The position numbers and the translations under genes are program-made. Positions 14,327-21,922 of a DNA stretch of 26,105 nt are shown here, in pieces; position 1 is the first letter of the stretch; the number at the start of each line of letters is the position of its first letter. Source of the DNA: an uncultured Collinsella sp. (GTDB lineage: Bacteria; Actinomycetota; Coriobacteriia; Coriobacteriales; Coriobacteriaceae); contig CABTWP010000029.1 of NCBI GenBank assembly GCA_902488525.1, positions 1 to 26,105 on the forward strand. The letters are read 5' to 3'. Under the pieces are notes generated by a model. The model had not been told where the DNA came from, did not search any database, and saw nothing but the letters and a program-made list of their open reading frames with translations.

Positions 14327-15073
14327 CTACAGGCGGTAGGGGACACCGCTGCGAATGATGGACTCGCGTACCAGGACATCCATCGCATCGAGGGTGATCT
14401 CGGGCATCTCGCGATACTTCTGCAACACCGAAAGCTCCGTGCAGGCCAGGATGACGCGGTCGCAGCCGCTACGGGCGAACTCCCACATCACGCGGTCAAA
14501 CTTATCCATATCGGGCTCGCGCCCGGCCTTCACATCGTCGTAGATGAGCGACATCACGTCGGCCTGACGCTTTTCGCTGGGATAGACGACCTCAACGCCC
14601 GCGGTCTCACATTCGCGCCCATAGACGTCTGCGCCCACGGTGCCGTCGGTGCCCATGATGCCGATCTTGCGCACCGGCTCGGCCGGCATACTCAGGTTGG
14701 GGTCGAACTCGCACTCCCCCATCACCGCGCCGGCCAGAGCATAGCGCACCGACTCGCGCGGCATGTGGATAATCGGCACCTTGGTAAACGACTGAATCTG
14801 ATCGTAGAAATAGTGTGACGTGTTGCAGGGAATCGCTATGTGCGCGCAGCCCAGCGACTCGAGCGCCTGAGCGCACTCCTTCATGGTCGCCAGCAGCTTG
14901 GCATGCTCACCGGTCTTGATGGCCAGCGTGCGGTCGGGCATGGTCGACTTGGAAAGCACCACCATGTCGATATGCTCCTGATCACAGGTAGCAGCCGTAT
15001 GACGCACGACCTGGTCGTAGTAATACGACGTGGCCTCGGCGCCCATGCCGCCGATAACTCCCAGCTTTTCCAT
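14327..15073 (-). CDS. Aspartate/glutamate racemase family protein, probable aspartate racemase
   Basis: A 248-residue cofactor-independent amino-acid racemase. The two catalytic Cys motifs are both present: IPCNTSHYF (first Cys) and LACTELSVL (second Cys). The N-terminal GVIGGMGAEAT and MPDRT are typical of aspartate racemases. It makes D-Asp from L-Asp (or D-Glu from L-Glu). It lies 84 bp downstream of a D-aspartate ligase homologue on the same strand, and the same pair serves peptidoglycan cross-bridge synthesis in Enterococcus faecium, which favours aspartate. The start at 15073 follows AGGAGG; an upstream ATG at 15151 would add 26 residues with no family similarity. Confidence 0.9.
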   Translation of the reverse strand: MEKLGVIGGMGAEATSYYYDQVVRHTAATCDQEHIDMVVLSKSTMPDRTLAIKTGEHAKLLATMKECAQALESLGCAHIAIPCNTSHYFYDQIQSFTKVPIIHMPRESVRYALAGAVMGECEFDPNLSMPAEPVRKIGIMGTDGTVGADVYGRECETAGVEVVYPSEKRQADVMSLIYDDVKAGREPDMDKFDRVMWEFARSGCDRVILACTELSVLQKYREMPEITLDAMDVLVRESIIRSGVPYRL

Positions 15074-15157
15074 CGCCGCCTCCTTGGTGACGCCCACGCA
15101 ATTGCGCGTATCATACCCGCGCCCGCCCGATACACACCGGACGGGCGCCATACTCGT

Positions 15158-16414
15158 CTACTTGTAATACGTCTTGAACAGCTTAAAGTGACGCAGCTTG
15201 GTGTGCCACATGCGCAACCAGCGGTTAAAGACAAAATCACCCTTCATAAACGAGGGATCGGCGGCCTTGCCCTCCTCGGCCAGACGGTGCGCCTTCGCAC
15301 GCAGCTCGGGGTCCTTGACATACTTGTCAACGACGCCCATAGGAACAACCATCCACAGCGCCTCGTCCTGCGCCGTCACAAATTCCGGCTCAAACGGGCG
15401 GTTGAACACATACTCGTCCACCACATACTTGGCAACGTTAAAGCCGCTGTTAGTGACGTAGTAGTTGCTGCGACCTTGGCGCGTGTTGAAATCGAAGAAC
15501 TTAAACGAGCCGTCGCGCTCGTCATACTTAACGTCAAAGTTGGAATAGCCCACAAAGTGAAGGTCCTCGAGCAACTTGCGCACGCCGCCCATGAGCTCGT
15601 CATTGGGCTCGGTGATGATACAGGCGTGGTTGCCGACACCGTGAGGCTGATGCTCCTCGAGCAGCACGTGACCCAGGCACATCATGCGCACCTTGCCGTT
15701 GCGGTCGGAATAACTGGTGAGCACGCGCATGTACTCGTCATTGCCGGGCACGCGGTCCTGCAAGATCAGGTCGTCGGTGTAGCCGCTGGCATACGAGTCG
15801 CGAATGACCTGTTCCAGCTCGGCGCGGTCGGCAATCTCATAGGCCTTTTTCTGGCCCTCGAACTCGTGCTGCCACCACATGATGCCGTCAGAAGGCTTCA
15901 GAATCATCGGGTAGGGAAAATCGATCTGGTCGAGCACTTCGGCAGGCGCCTCGCCTTGGGCGTTCAGCATCGCCATGGTGAAGGTAAAGGTATGCGGATA
16001 GGGCACGCCATGTTTCTCGCACAGCTCGTAGAAGATCTCCTTCTTCTGACACTGCTCAAGCATGCTATAGGGAGCGTAAGGCGCGACGATGTTATCCGCC
16101 AGCTCATGGGCATCCTTGGCCTGAGCCACGAGGGCAACATAGTTATCGCCACAGCCCACAAGGACAATCGTCTTATCGGCATGCGCTTGGGCAATGCCGT
16201 TGACGGTCCTGAGCATCACGGGCATGGTATCGATGTCCACGTTGGGCGTGTAGTCGATAATCTGGCTGCGGTACGCGGGACCCGTCTGATACTTGCCAAA
16301 GACCAGACTCTTGACCTGGTACTCCTCATAGAAGGCGCGCGCCACCGAATAGGCGTTGATGTCGCCACCGAGCAGCACGGGAATGAACTCGCGCTCTGTA
16401 AACTGCAATGCCAT
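15158..16414 (-). CDS. D-aspartate ligase homologue (Aslfm-like ATP-grasp)
   Basis: A 418-residue ATP-grasp carboxylate-amine ligase. Several blocks agree with the E. faecium D-aspartate ligase as I remember it: EFIPVLLGGDINAYSVARAF near the start, LVGCGDNY, PYSMLEQ, FYELCEKHGVPYP, FEGQKKAYEI, VRMMCLGHVLLEE, GYSNFDVKYDERDG, NTRQGRSNYYVT and VFNRPFEPEF. That enzyme attaches D-Asp through its beta-carboxyl to the Lys side chain of UDP-MurNAc-pentapeptide in the cytoplasm. The C-terminus is basic and aromatic. The gene sits upstream of a racemase that would supply D-Asp. The ATG follows AGGAAG. The acceptor residue in this organism (Lys, Orn or other diamino acid) is not shown by the sequence. 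Confidence 0.85.
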   Translation of the reverse strand: MALQFTEREFIPVLLGGDINAYSVARAFYEEYQVKSLVFGKYQTGPAYRSQIIDYTPNVDIDTMPVMLRTVNGIAQAHADKTIVLVGCGDNYVALVAQAKDAHELADNIVAPYAPYSMLEQCQKKEIFYELCEKHGVPYPHTFTFTMAMLNAQGEAPAEVLDQIDFPYPMILKPSDGIMWWQHEFEGQKKAYEIADRAELEQVIRDSYASGYTDDLILQDRVPGNDEYMRVLTSYSDRNGKVRMMCLGHVLLEEHQPHGVGNHACIITEPNDELMGGVRKLLEDLHFVGYSNFDVKYDERDGSFKFFDFNTRQGRSNYYVTNSGFNVAKYVVDEYVFNRPFEPEFVTAQDEALWMVVPMGVVDKYVKDPELRAKAHRLAEEGKAADPSFMKGDFVFNRWLRMWHTKLRHFKLFKTYYK

Positions 16415-16648
16415 GGAAACTTCCTATCATGAACTGCCCACACAACGGGCGGTCTTTGCGCAACTGATTTATTCTAGCGTGCCAAGCCGCCGGCGCCCAA
16501 AGCTCCACCGTATCTATGGCAATCGACGCAATCGTCCAGCACGAAGGCCAACACGAAGACGGCGCTCACCGTTGTATGACAATGGGCAATGAACCTACCA
16601 TTGTTGTAGGATTCAGCGTATTGACATCCTCAAACGAAAGGCGCGCAC

Positions 16649-17281
16649 GTGCCCCAAGACCATCCGACCGATAACCCCATCCTCAATGCCGCGAAGCGCG
16701 AGCTGGCAGAACGCGCACAAACGGCCGTTCCCCTACGCACGGCAAACGATGCCTACGACAGGCCCGCCCGCATCGTCTCGATCAACACGTCGGCGCACAA
16801 GGGCACACGCAAGTCGCCCGTCGCCGATGGACACGACACCGTTATAGAGCAATTTGGCCTCGCCTCCGACGCACACGCCGGGCATTGGCACCGTCAGGTT
16901 TCCTTTTTGGCCGCAGAGTCCATCCAGACGGCGCAGGCCCGCGGACTCGATGTGCGCCAGGGTGACTTTGGGGAGAATTTCACCACGCAAGGCATCAATC
17001 TACTCTCGCTCCCCTTGGGCACGCAGCTCAAGCTTGGCAGCGAGGTGCTTGTCGAAATCAGCCAAATCGGCAAGGTCTGCCACACACGCTGTGCCATCTA
17101 CTATCTCGCCGGCGACTGCATCTTTCCCCACGAGGGCGTTTTTGGCGTGGTACTAAAGGGCGGAGAGGTCCATATCGGCGACGACATCCAGGTGGTCAAG
17201 CTCGGCGACGGCACTTGCTCGTTCACCCCTGCCGAGGCCCTCGGAGAGATTGAGCAGGCTCGTCAGAAAGGCACGCTGTAG
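16649..17281 (+). CDS. MOSC domain protein
   Basis: A 210-residue protein whose core (about 30-190) is a MOSC beta-barrel, the sulfur-carrier fold named after the molybdenum cofactor sulfurase C-terminus. Family features include ASDAHAGHWHRQVSFL, VRQGDFGENFTTQGI, IGKVCHTRCAIYYLAGDCIFPHEGVFGVV and GDDIQV. The Cys residues in VCHTRC would be candidate sulfur carriers. A role in molybdenum-cofactor or metal-sulfur chemistry is likely, but no moa/mog gene is nearby. The chosen start is a GTG with GAAAGG upstream, since no earlier start fits. The first 25 residues are not conserved. The 234-bp gap from 16415 must hold divergent promoters for it and the ligase; no clear box was found. Confidence 0.82.
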   Translation: MPQDHPTDNPILNAAKRELAERAQTAVPLRTANDAYDRPARIVSINTSAHKGTRKSPVADGHDTVIEQFGLASDAHAGHWHRQVSFLAAESIQTAQARGLDVRQGDFGENFTTQGINLLSLPLGTQLKLGSEVLVEISQIGKVCHTRCAIYYLAGDCIFPHEGVFGVVLKGGEVHIGDDIQVVKLGDGTCSFTPAEALGEIEQARQKGTL

Positions 17282-17352
17282 TTATAAAACCCCACGTTGA
17301 GATGGCTTTTACAGCCCAAAACTCCTCTCAAACAGAGCTCTGTAACGTTAAA

Positions 17353-17445
17353 GTTGAACTCTATGGTTTCTCAACAATTCATCATAACTGCAGGTCAAAG
17401 CCAAAGCCTCAAGTTCAACTTGACCCTTTGGAACCTTTAAGGTTC
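17353..17445. promoter_or_regulatory. Palindromes upstream of the lysozyme-like gene
   Basis: Two 15-nt palindromes are eight bases apart: TCAAGTTCAACTTGA (17409-17423) and GAACCTTTAAGGTTC (17431-17445). A related GTTGAACT lies at 17353-17360, and CAAGTTGAG overlaps the downstream end. This AT-rich stretch differs in composition from the flanking genes. A loose promoter (TTGAGG, then TAAAATAC) follows. Operator sites for a regulator of the downstream cell-wall gene are likely. Confidence 0.5.
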
Positions 17446-17515
17446 AAGTTGAGGTCGAAAGCAGTAGTAAAATACACCTCGAACCATAACCTACGATTGA
17501 TTGCAGAGGGACTGG

Positions 17516-18649
17516 ATGCAGCATTCGAATCATCGCACCGCAGCGCTCATTGCGTCGAAGCCGGCTCGTATCATCACGAGCGCCGCGCTCGCCGTTGCGC
17601 TGACGGCCACGCCGATGCTCTCCCCCGTTGCGGCGTATGCCGCCTCGCAGGCAACGCAGGACCAGCTTTCCGCAGCCCAGCAGAAGATCGAAGCCGCCAC
17701 GAGCGCCTACAACGACGCCCGCACCAAACTCGATGACCTGCAAAAGCAGATTGACTCCAATGAGGCAAGCATCGAGGAAATCGAGGCCAAGCTTCCCGAG
17801 CAGCAGGCCAAGGCAAGCTCCGCCATGCGCGATCTGTACAAGTATCAGAAGGGCACCAATCCCATCGTGAGCTTCCTGGTCAATGCGCAGAGCCTGGGTG
17901 AGTTCATCACGACCTGCAAATACACCAACCAGATCACGAGCTCGAGCGTCGACGAGATCGAAGAGCTCAATAACATGCAAACCGAACTCGAGCAGAACAA
18001 GGCCGAGCTCCAGCAGGCCAAGTCACAGCTTGAGGCAGAGCAGAAAAACGCCGAGGACGCGCTGGCGCAGGCCCAGCAGCTCCGCAGCGAGGCACAGGCA
18101 AAAGCCGAGCAGGAAAATGCCGCCGAGCTCGCCAAGCTTGAGGCCGATAAGGCCGCTGCCGCCGAGAAGCTCTCGGGCAAGGGCGTAAGCGGCAGCAATT
18201 CCAGCAGCCAGGCCACCAACACCAACACCACCATCGACACCACGGTGAACAACGCCAATACCGGTAGTTCCGATTACGATTCGTTCATTAATGAGTGGAC
18301 GAGCCGCATCGACAATTATCTCGCCGGCTCCCCCATGGCAGGCCAGGGCTATAACTTTGCCGTCGCCGCTTGGAATACCGGTGTCGATCCCCGTTGGTCC
18401 CCCGCCATCGCCTGCATCGAGAGCACCAAGGGTGCTTATTGCGCCAATTCTTACAACGCCTGGGGCTGGAGTGCCCGCGGCGGCGGTTGGCGCAGCTTTG
18501 GCAGCTGGAGCGAGGGCATCTCCGCTCACGTTGCCTATCTGGGCGCCAACTACGGCTCCACCCTTACCCCGGCAGCAGCCAAAAAGTACTGCCCGCCCAC
18601 GTGGCAGGACTGGTACAACAAAGTCGCCGCTCAGATGAACCGCATCTAA
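17516..18649 (+). CDS. Secreted coiled-coil protein with C-terminal lysozyme-like domain
   Basis: A 377-residue exported protein. The signal peptide has a basic start, a hydrophobic core (about 19-32) and AYA (40-42) as the cleavage site. A long heptad-rich coiled coil follows (about 45-220), rich in Ala, Glu, Gln and Lys, as in PcsB and other peptidoglycan-hydrolase regulators. Next comes a Ser/Asn/Thr linker (about 222-255). The C-terminal domain (about 262-377) has AVAAWNTGVDPRWSPAIACI followed by EST and then SYNAWGWSARGGGW, which fits a transglycosylase/glucosaminidase-like fold with Glu as the likely acid. The ATG at 17516 is preceded by AGAGGGA; a TTG five codons earlier is less likely. 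A strong terminator follows. A peptidoglycan-cleaving role is inferred from the fold. Confidence 0.8.
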   Translation: MQHSNHRTAALIASKPARIITSAALAVALTATPMLSPVAAYAASQATQDQLSAAQQKIEAATSAYNDARTKLDDLQKQIDSNEASIEEIEAKLPEQQAKASSAMRDLYKYQKGTNPIVSFLVNAQSLGEFITTCKYTNQITSSSVDEIEELNNMQTELEQNKAELQQAKSQLEAEQKNAEDALAQAQQLRSEAQAKAEQENAAELAKLEADKAAAAEKLSGKGVSGSNSSSQATNTNTTIDTTVNNANTGSSDYDSFINEWTSRIDNYLAGSPMAGQGYNFAVAAWNTGVDPRWSPAIACIESTKGAYCANSYNAWGWSARGGGWRSFGSWSEGISAHVAYLGANYGSTLTPAAAKKYCPPTWQDWYNKVAAQMNRI

Positions 18650-18659
18650 GTGCAACTGC

Positions 18660-18688
18660 AAAGGGCCCCAATGGGGCCCTTTTCTTTT
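18660..18688 (+). terminator. Terminator of the lysozyme-like gene
   Basis: A perfect 10-bp stem, AAAGGGCCCC (18660-18669) with GGGGCCCTTT (18673-18682), has a 3-nt loop and is followed by TCTTTT. Confidence 0.9.
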
Positions 18689-18776
18689 AGGTAGCGGAGG
18701 TATCGACGACGCCGGTCGCATTGGCAACCGCGACTATGACGATCATGCACAGGAGCAGCACACCCAATGCCTTGAG
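18687..18776 (-). other. In-frame hydrophobic tail after the kinase stop codon
   Basis: Directly after the kinase TGA (18777-18779) the same frame stays open for 29 codons and then ends in TAA. It encodes a strongly hydrophobic segment (LKALGVLLLCMIVIVAVANA, then a short polar end). It could be a third membrane helix lost by a stop mutation, a stop-codon read-through extension, or a separate microprotein starting at an internal GTG or ATG. No ribosome site supports a separate start. Confidence 0.4.
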
Positions 18777-20066
18777 TCAGAGCTTCGCGAGTTCCTTGCC
18801 GCGATAGCTGTCGAGCAGTGCGAATCGCCGACGAAGACGGCGCTTATCGAGCAGCGCAAAATGCATAAGCACCATAAGGCCATCGACAAAGAAAAAATAC
18901 TCGATTATGAGAAGCCACGTCGGGTAGCTTTGGTTTGCTCCCGTGGGGTGAAAGACGGCAAAGTGACTTCCGGCAAAGAACACAAGCAGCGAGAAGAAGA
19001 CGAGCGTATTCCAAATGCGCCCCAGAGACTCCGGAACGCGAGAGAGCAGACCGCATGCAGTGGAGGCGGCAGGCCTAGGAAGCCCTGTGGGGTTCTGGAG
19101 CCCTTGGGGCGTCAACACCGTCTCCGAGGCCGGAGTACGGACAAGCACAGGCGCAGGAGGCCGCACGGGGCGACTTAGATCGTATGCCGCGCGCGTCGCC
19201 CGTCCCAACGCTTCCGCGCTCGCAAAACGCTTGGCCGGGTCGAGCGCCATCGACATGCAGACGGCATCGGCAAGTGGAGTGGGAATGCCGCATGCCTCAC
19301 ATTGCTCGCGCATGTCGAGCCCTGGTTTAGGGTCGACTCCCGTCAAGCAAAAGAACAACAGGGCCCCAAGTGCGTAGACATCGCTGCGCACACTCGTCTG
19401 CCCAAGCCCATACTGCTCGGGCGGCGCATAGGGTCGTGTGCCAAACTTGACGGTGTCAGCATCGGCGCCATCGCGCCATACGCGCGCGATCCCCAGGTCG
19501 ATAATCACCAGCGATGAAAATGTCAGGCCGTCATCAGGCGTATAGTTGGCACCTGTCACGATGATATTCGACGGCTTGAGGTCGCGATGGATCACCGGCG
19601 CCGACGTCTCCCCCACCATTGCAAAACCGGCATGGAGCTCGCCCACGGCATCGCATAGGGCAGGATACAATTCACGCGCATAATCGGGGGTGGCTCCCAG
19701 ACGGTCCACCAGCGCCCCGAGTGTCTCCCCTTCGATGTATTCCATAACCACGTTGAGCTCGTCGCCCACACGACGACAATCGACGATTCTGGGCAGGTGC
19801 TCAAAACGCCTGCCTGCCCGCTGAGCGGCAAACAGACGCTCGTATGCCCCGCCGATTTGAGCCGAAGCATCGATGCGTTTACGAACAAAGGGACCGAGCG
19901 AACCACCGCCGGTTCCTTCAAAGTACACGAGCTCGGTTGTTTCAACGGACGAGCGCTTAAGTACATGCTCCACGCGATAGCTGTCGTCGCAATCGAGCGA
20001 CGCCAGGTGCTCGGCAAGCGCTGCGGTCAGCTCGTCATCGGAATATGTTGGGGTCTGAGTATCCAT
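18777..20066 (-). CDS. Membrane-anchored Ser/Thr protein kinase
   Basis: A 429-residue Hanks-type kinase. Readable elements are the likely ATP lysine in FVRKRID (Lys63), the hinge MEYIEGETLG, the catalytic loop HRDLKPSN (160-167), DLG in place of DFG (190-192), GTRPYAPPEQYG (209-220) and RSDVYALG. The glycine-rich loop is atypical. A Pro-rich linker (300-332) leads to two membrane helices (about 351-371 and 382-403) and a basic tail, RRLRRRFALLD. The start is uncertain: ATG at 20066 has GGAGG only 2 nt upstream, and other in-frame starts exist up to a GTG at 20096. It is the last gene of a minus-strand group with an XRE-like regulator 98 bp upstream. An open hydrophobic frame follows its stop. 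Confidence 0.88.
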   Translation of the reverse strand: MDTQTPTYSDDELTAALAEHLASLDCDDSYRVEHVLKRSSVETTELVYFEGTGGGSLGPFVRKRIDASAQIGGAYERLFAAQRAGRRFEHLPRIVDCRRVGDELNVVMEYIEGETLGALVDRLGATPDYARELYPALCDAVGELHAGFAMVGETSAPVIHRDLKPSNIIVTGANYTPDDGLTFSSLVIIDLGIARVWRDGADADTVKFGTRPYAPPEQYGLGQTSVRSDVYALGALLFFCLTGVDPKPGLDMREQCEACGIPTPLADAVCMSMALDPAKRFASAEALGRATRAAYDLSRPVRPPAPVLVRTPASETVLTPQGLQNPTGLPRPAASTACGLLSRVPESLGRIWNTLVFFSLLVFFAGSHFAVFHPTGANQSYPTWLLIIEYFFFVDGLMVLMHFALLDKRRLRRRFALLDSYRGKELAKL

Positions 20067-20164
20067 AGCCTCCATCATAGCGCAGGGCGCAGACACCCCA
20101 TGGCATCCGCGCCCCGTTCGTTTGCATCGTTGTTCGGCAGCTCCGCCGGCTCAGATATCAGCCG

Positions 20165-20587
20165 CTAACTCACCGTCTCCTCGCCAAAGCGATACAGCTC
20201 CTCGTTGACCTTTTGGAGACTGCACCCGCGATCGATGCAAAAGATGATAATCGCATCGCGGCGGTCCTTACAGTTAAGGACGCTTACCCCGGCAGCCGTC
20301 AACGCACGGTTGGTCTCTTTGAGCGTCAACGCCATCGCAAAGGCAATCTGCAGCACCTTATTGCGACTCGGATGACGCGCGCCGGTAAAGATCTGATAGC
20401 CAAAGGTCTCATTGAGATCGGCCATACGAACCACGCGCGAGCGCTCCAAGCCCTTTTCCTGCAGCAGCTGCTTCAGGTAGTCCGAAAGCGACGGGGCGGC
20501 AAAGTCGTGCTCCCTGATATAGCCATCGATGTTCGGCGCATCGAGAAGCTCATTGAGCAACTCCTCGGTCAGCTTTTTATCGGGCAT
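20165..20587 (-). CDS. XRE-like helix-turn-helix regulator
   Basis: A 140-residue protein with a Cro/C1-like helix-turn-helix (about 32-95): LSDYLKQLLQEKGLERSRVV, then NETFGYQIFTGARHPSRNKV and LQIAFAMALTLKETNRAL. The C-terminal part (about 100-140) ends VNEELYRFGEE. Proteins of this type are often found next to Hanks-type kinases; here the kinase gene follows on the same strand. Regulation of, or phosphorylation by, the neighbouring kinase is a reasonable inference. The ATG follows GGGGGAGG at good spacing. It begins 32 bp after the stop of the FxLYD gene, so the three probably form one operon. Confidence 0.8.
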   Translation of the reverse strand: MPDKKLTEELLNELLDAPNIDGYIREHDFAAPSLSDYLKQLLQEKGLERSRVVRMADLNETFGYQIFTGARHPSRNKVLQIAFAMALTLKETNRALTAAGVSVLNCKDRRDAIIIFCIDRGCSLQKVNEELYRFGEETVS

Positions 20588-20619
20588 ACGACTTCACCTC
20601 CCCCAGTGCATGCAACATG

Positions 20620-21063
20620 CTAGAAACCGCTTACGTCCGAACGCTCCCAGCTAGCAACTTGGTCGGGAGACACCGTACCCAGCGCCTCGAACTTCCAGGA
20701 GCCGCCCGCCTTCAGATGATTGGTGTTTGCAAGAGCCGTTCCAACCTGGTTGCCATCGGCATCATACAGAACATACTCAATCTGAATGTAGCTCTTTTCC
20801 TTGTCCGTGTTATTGGTCAGCGTGCCCGTGATCTTATAGGCAAACTGATTGGAAGTGTCTTCAGCCTCGTCAGCAATGGTATACGGTTCTTGCGGTTCTT
20901 TTTGCTCCTCAGCCTGCTGTGTCGTCTCGGCAGGTTTTGCCGAATCGCTCGCAGGCAAATCGGTTGAGTTGCCGCCCATAGAGCCCACGGCACCGACAAT
21001 AACCAGCACCACGATGACGCCTAGGACAATCTTACCGATCGGCTTCTTTCCCTCTTTTGCCAT
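20620..21063 (-). CDS. Membrane-anchored FxLYD-type extracellular protein
   Basis: A 147-residue protein with a basic N-terminus, one membrane helix (about 11-29), a Glu/Gln/Pro-rich linker (about 35-60) and a C-terminal beta domain. That domain holds YVLYDADGNQVGTALANT and LKAGGSWKFEA, the pattern of FxLYD-type immunoglobulin-like domains found on many Gram-positive surface proteins. No catalytic motif is visible; a binding or sensing role outside the membrane is likely. The ATG follows GGAAGG, which lies inside a perfect 14-bp hairpin (21069-21122), so its translation is probably controlled. It is the first gene of the group with the XRE-like regulator and the kinase. Confidence 0.78.
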   Translation of the reverse strand: MAKEGKKPIGKIVLGVIVVLVIVGAVGSMGGNSTDLPASDSAKPAETTQQAEEQKEPQEPYTIADEAEDTSNQFAYKITGTLTNNTDKEKSYIQIEYVLYDADGNQVGTALANTNHLKAGGSWKFEALGTVSPDQVASWERSDVSGF

Positions 21064-21068
21064 TATTC

Positions 21069-21122
21069 ATCCTTCCTACGATCCGGCTACCGTGCCGGCA
21101 CACAGCACATCGTAGGAAGGAT
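21069..21122 (-). promoter_or_regulatory. Perfect hairpin that sequesters the FxLYD ribosome site
   Basis: ATCCTTCCTACGAT and ATCGTAGGAAGGAT are exact complements (21069-21082 and 21109-21122) with a 26-nt loop that contains a further CCGGC/GCCGG stem. In the minus-strand transcript the 3' arm contains the Shine-Dalgarno sequence AGGAAGGAT, 6 nt before the ATG. The hairpin would block ribosome access unless opened. Confidence 0.75.
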
Positions 21123-21136
21123 TAAACTTGAATTCA

Positions 21137-21151
21137 TTAGCTGAGAGCTAA
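21137..21151. promoter_or_regulatory. Short palindrome in the FxLYD promoter region
   Basis: TTAGCT and AGCTAA (21137-21142, 21146-21151) form a 6-bp inverted repeat with a GAG spacer. It lies in the AT-rich segment upstream of the hairpin, next to a possible minus-strand -10 (TTTAAT). A candidate operator only. Confidence 0.35.
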
Positions 21152-21227
21152 GGTTGCGGTAAACGGCCAATGCAGTTATCCAAACGCCGAGCAAACGCAC
21201 CTTGCGCGACCGTCTGCCGGCAGCGCA

Positions 21228-21551
21228 TCAACCCACCGTGACGGATTCCCCGGTAAAGGCACTGACCATCAACAGGACAAAGAACACCAGGTAGCTGACA
21301 CTCAGCGGGTACGCAATGACCAGGAATACAACCCAGCCGACATTGGTTTTACCGCCGGCACGGCGTCGCTCGCGATTGCGGCAGAGCCAAATCGTCACGC
21401 CGATGGCAGTGATAAACAGTACGAGTGCCGCCGTAGCCAGCCCAGCAAGCACAAACATCACGCCAATGCCCACAGCGATGACCGGAAGCAGCAGCAAACC
21501 GCACCCGCATCCACCCGGACTATATACGGCAGACTGTCGGCGTCGCCTCAT
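21228..21551 (-). CDS. Small membrane protein of unknown function
   Basis: A 107-residue protein that begins with MRRRRQ, has a Gly/Cys-rich stretch (GGCGCG) and then three hydrophobic helices, with a basic loop RNRERRRAGGK between the second and third. No family is recognised. The chosen ATG is preceded by GGGGGTGG. An in-frame GTG at 21581 overlaps the higA stop codon as TAGTG and would add 10 residues, so translational coupling to the antitoxin gene is an alternative. The gene continues the higB-higA strand and is probably transcribed with it. Confidence 0.6.
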   Translation of the reverse strand: MRRRRQSAVYSPGGCGCGLLLLPVIAVGIGVMFVLAGLATAALVLFITAIGVTIWLCRNRERRRAGGKTNVGWVVFLVIAYPLSVSYLVFFVLLMVSAFTGESVTVG

Positions 21552-21580
21552 CGCCGCGCCACCCCCATCATCTTTGAGCA

Positions 21581-21922
21581 CTACAGTGCGATAGCCTGCT
21601 GAACAGGAACGATCTTGTCGAGTTCCGGTTCGATCCGCCTTTTCTCGGCCTCAAGGTCAAACGCCACCTGAGCGCGCAGCCAATAACCATCCGTCAGGCC
21701 AAAATAACGGCAAAGACGGAGGTCGGTGTCGGCCGTCACGCGACGTTTTCCCAAGACAATCTGCCCGATACGCTGAGCCGGAATCCCAGTCTCTTTCGCA
21801 AGGCGATATTGAGAAATGCCCATGGGAACAAGAAACTCCTCTTTGAGAAGCTCACCAGGAGTCACCGGCGACAGCAAATCGGCCGAAGTCTCATCACTTG
21901 TGATAATCGACGATTTCGACAT
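21581..21922 (-). CDS. higA: HigA-family antitoxin
   Basis: A 113-residue XRE-type antitoxin of the HigA/VapI group. The core is SPVTPGELLKEEFLVPMGIS, then QYRLAKETGIPAQRIGQIVLGKRRVTADTDLRLCRYFGLTDGYWL, a complete helix-turn-helix with the family-typical ending. It neutralises the toxin and represses its own operon. The frame is open 25 codons further upstream, but the ATG at 21922 fits the family start. It overlaps the upstream toxin gene by 29 bp, the usual toxin-first order of higBA. Confidence 0.9.
   Translation of the reverse strand: MSKSSIITSDETSADLLSPVTPGELLKEEFLVPMGISQYRLAKETGIPAQRIGQIVLGKRRVTADTDLRLCRYFGLTDGYWLRAQVAFDLEAEKRRIEPELDKIVPVQQAIAL

Noticed and set aside
14840..16432. Plus-strand ORF of 530 codons across the D-aspartate ligase and racemase genes
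   Set aside because: Spans two convincing minus-strand genes and shows no recognisable domain.
16621..16626. TTGACA as a -35 box for the MOSC gene
   Set aside because: It lies only about 23 bp before the start codon, so transcription would begin inside the gene.
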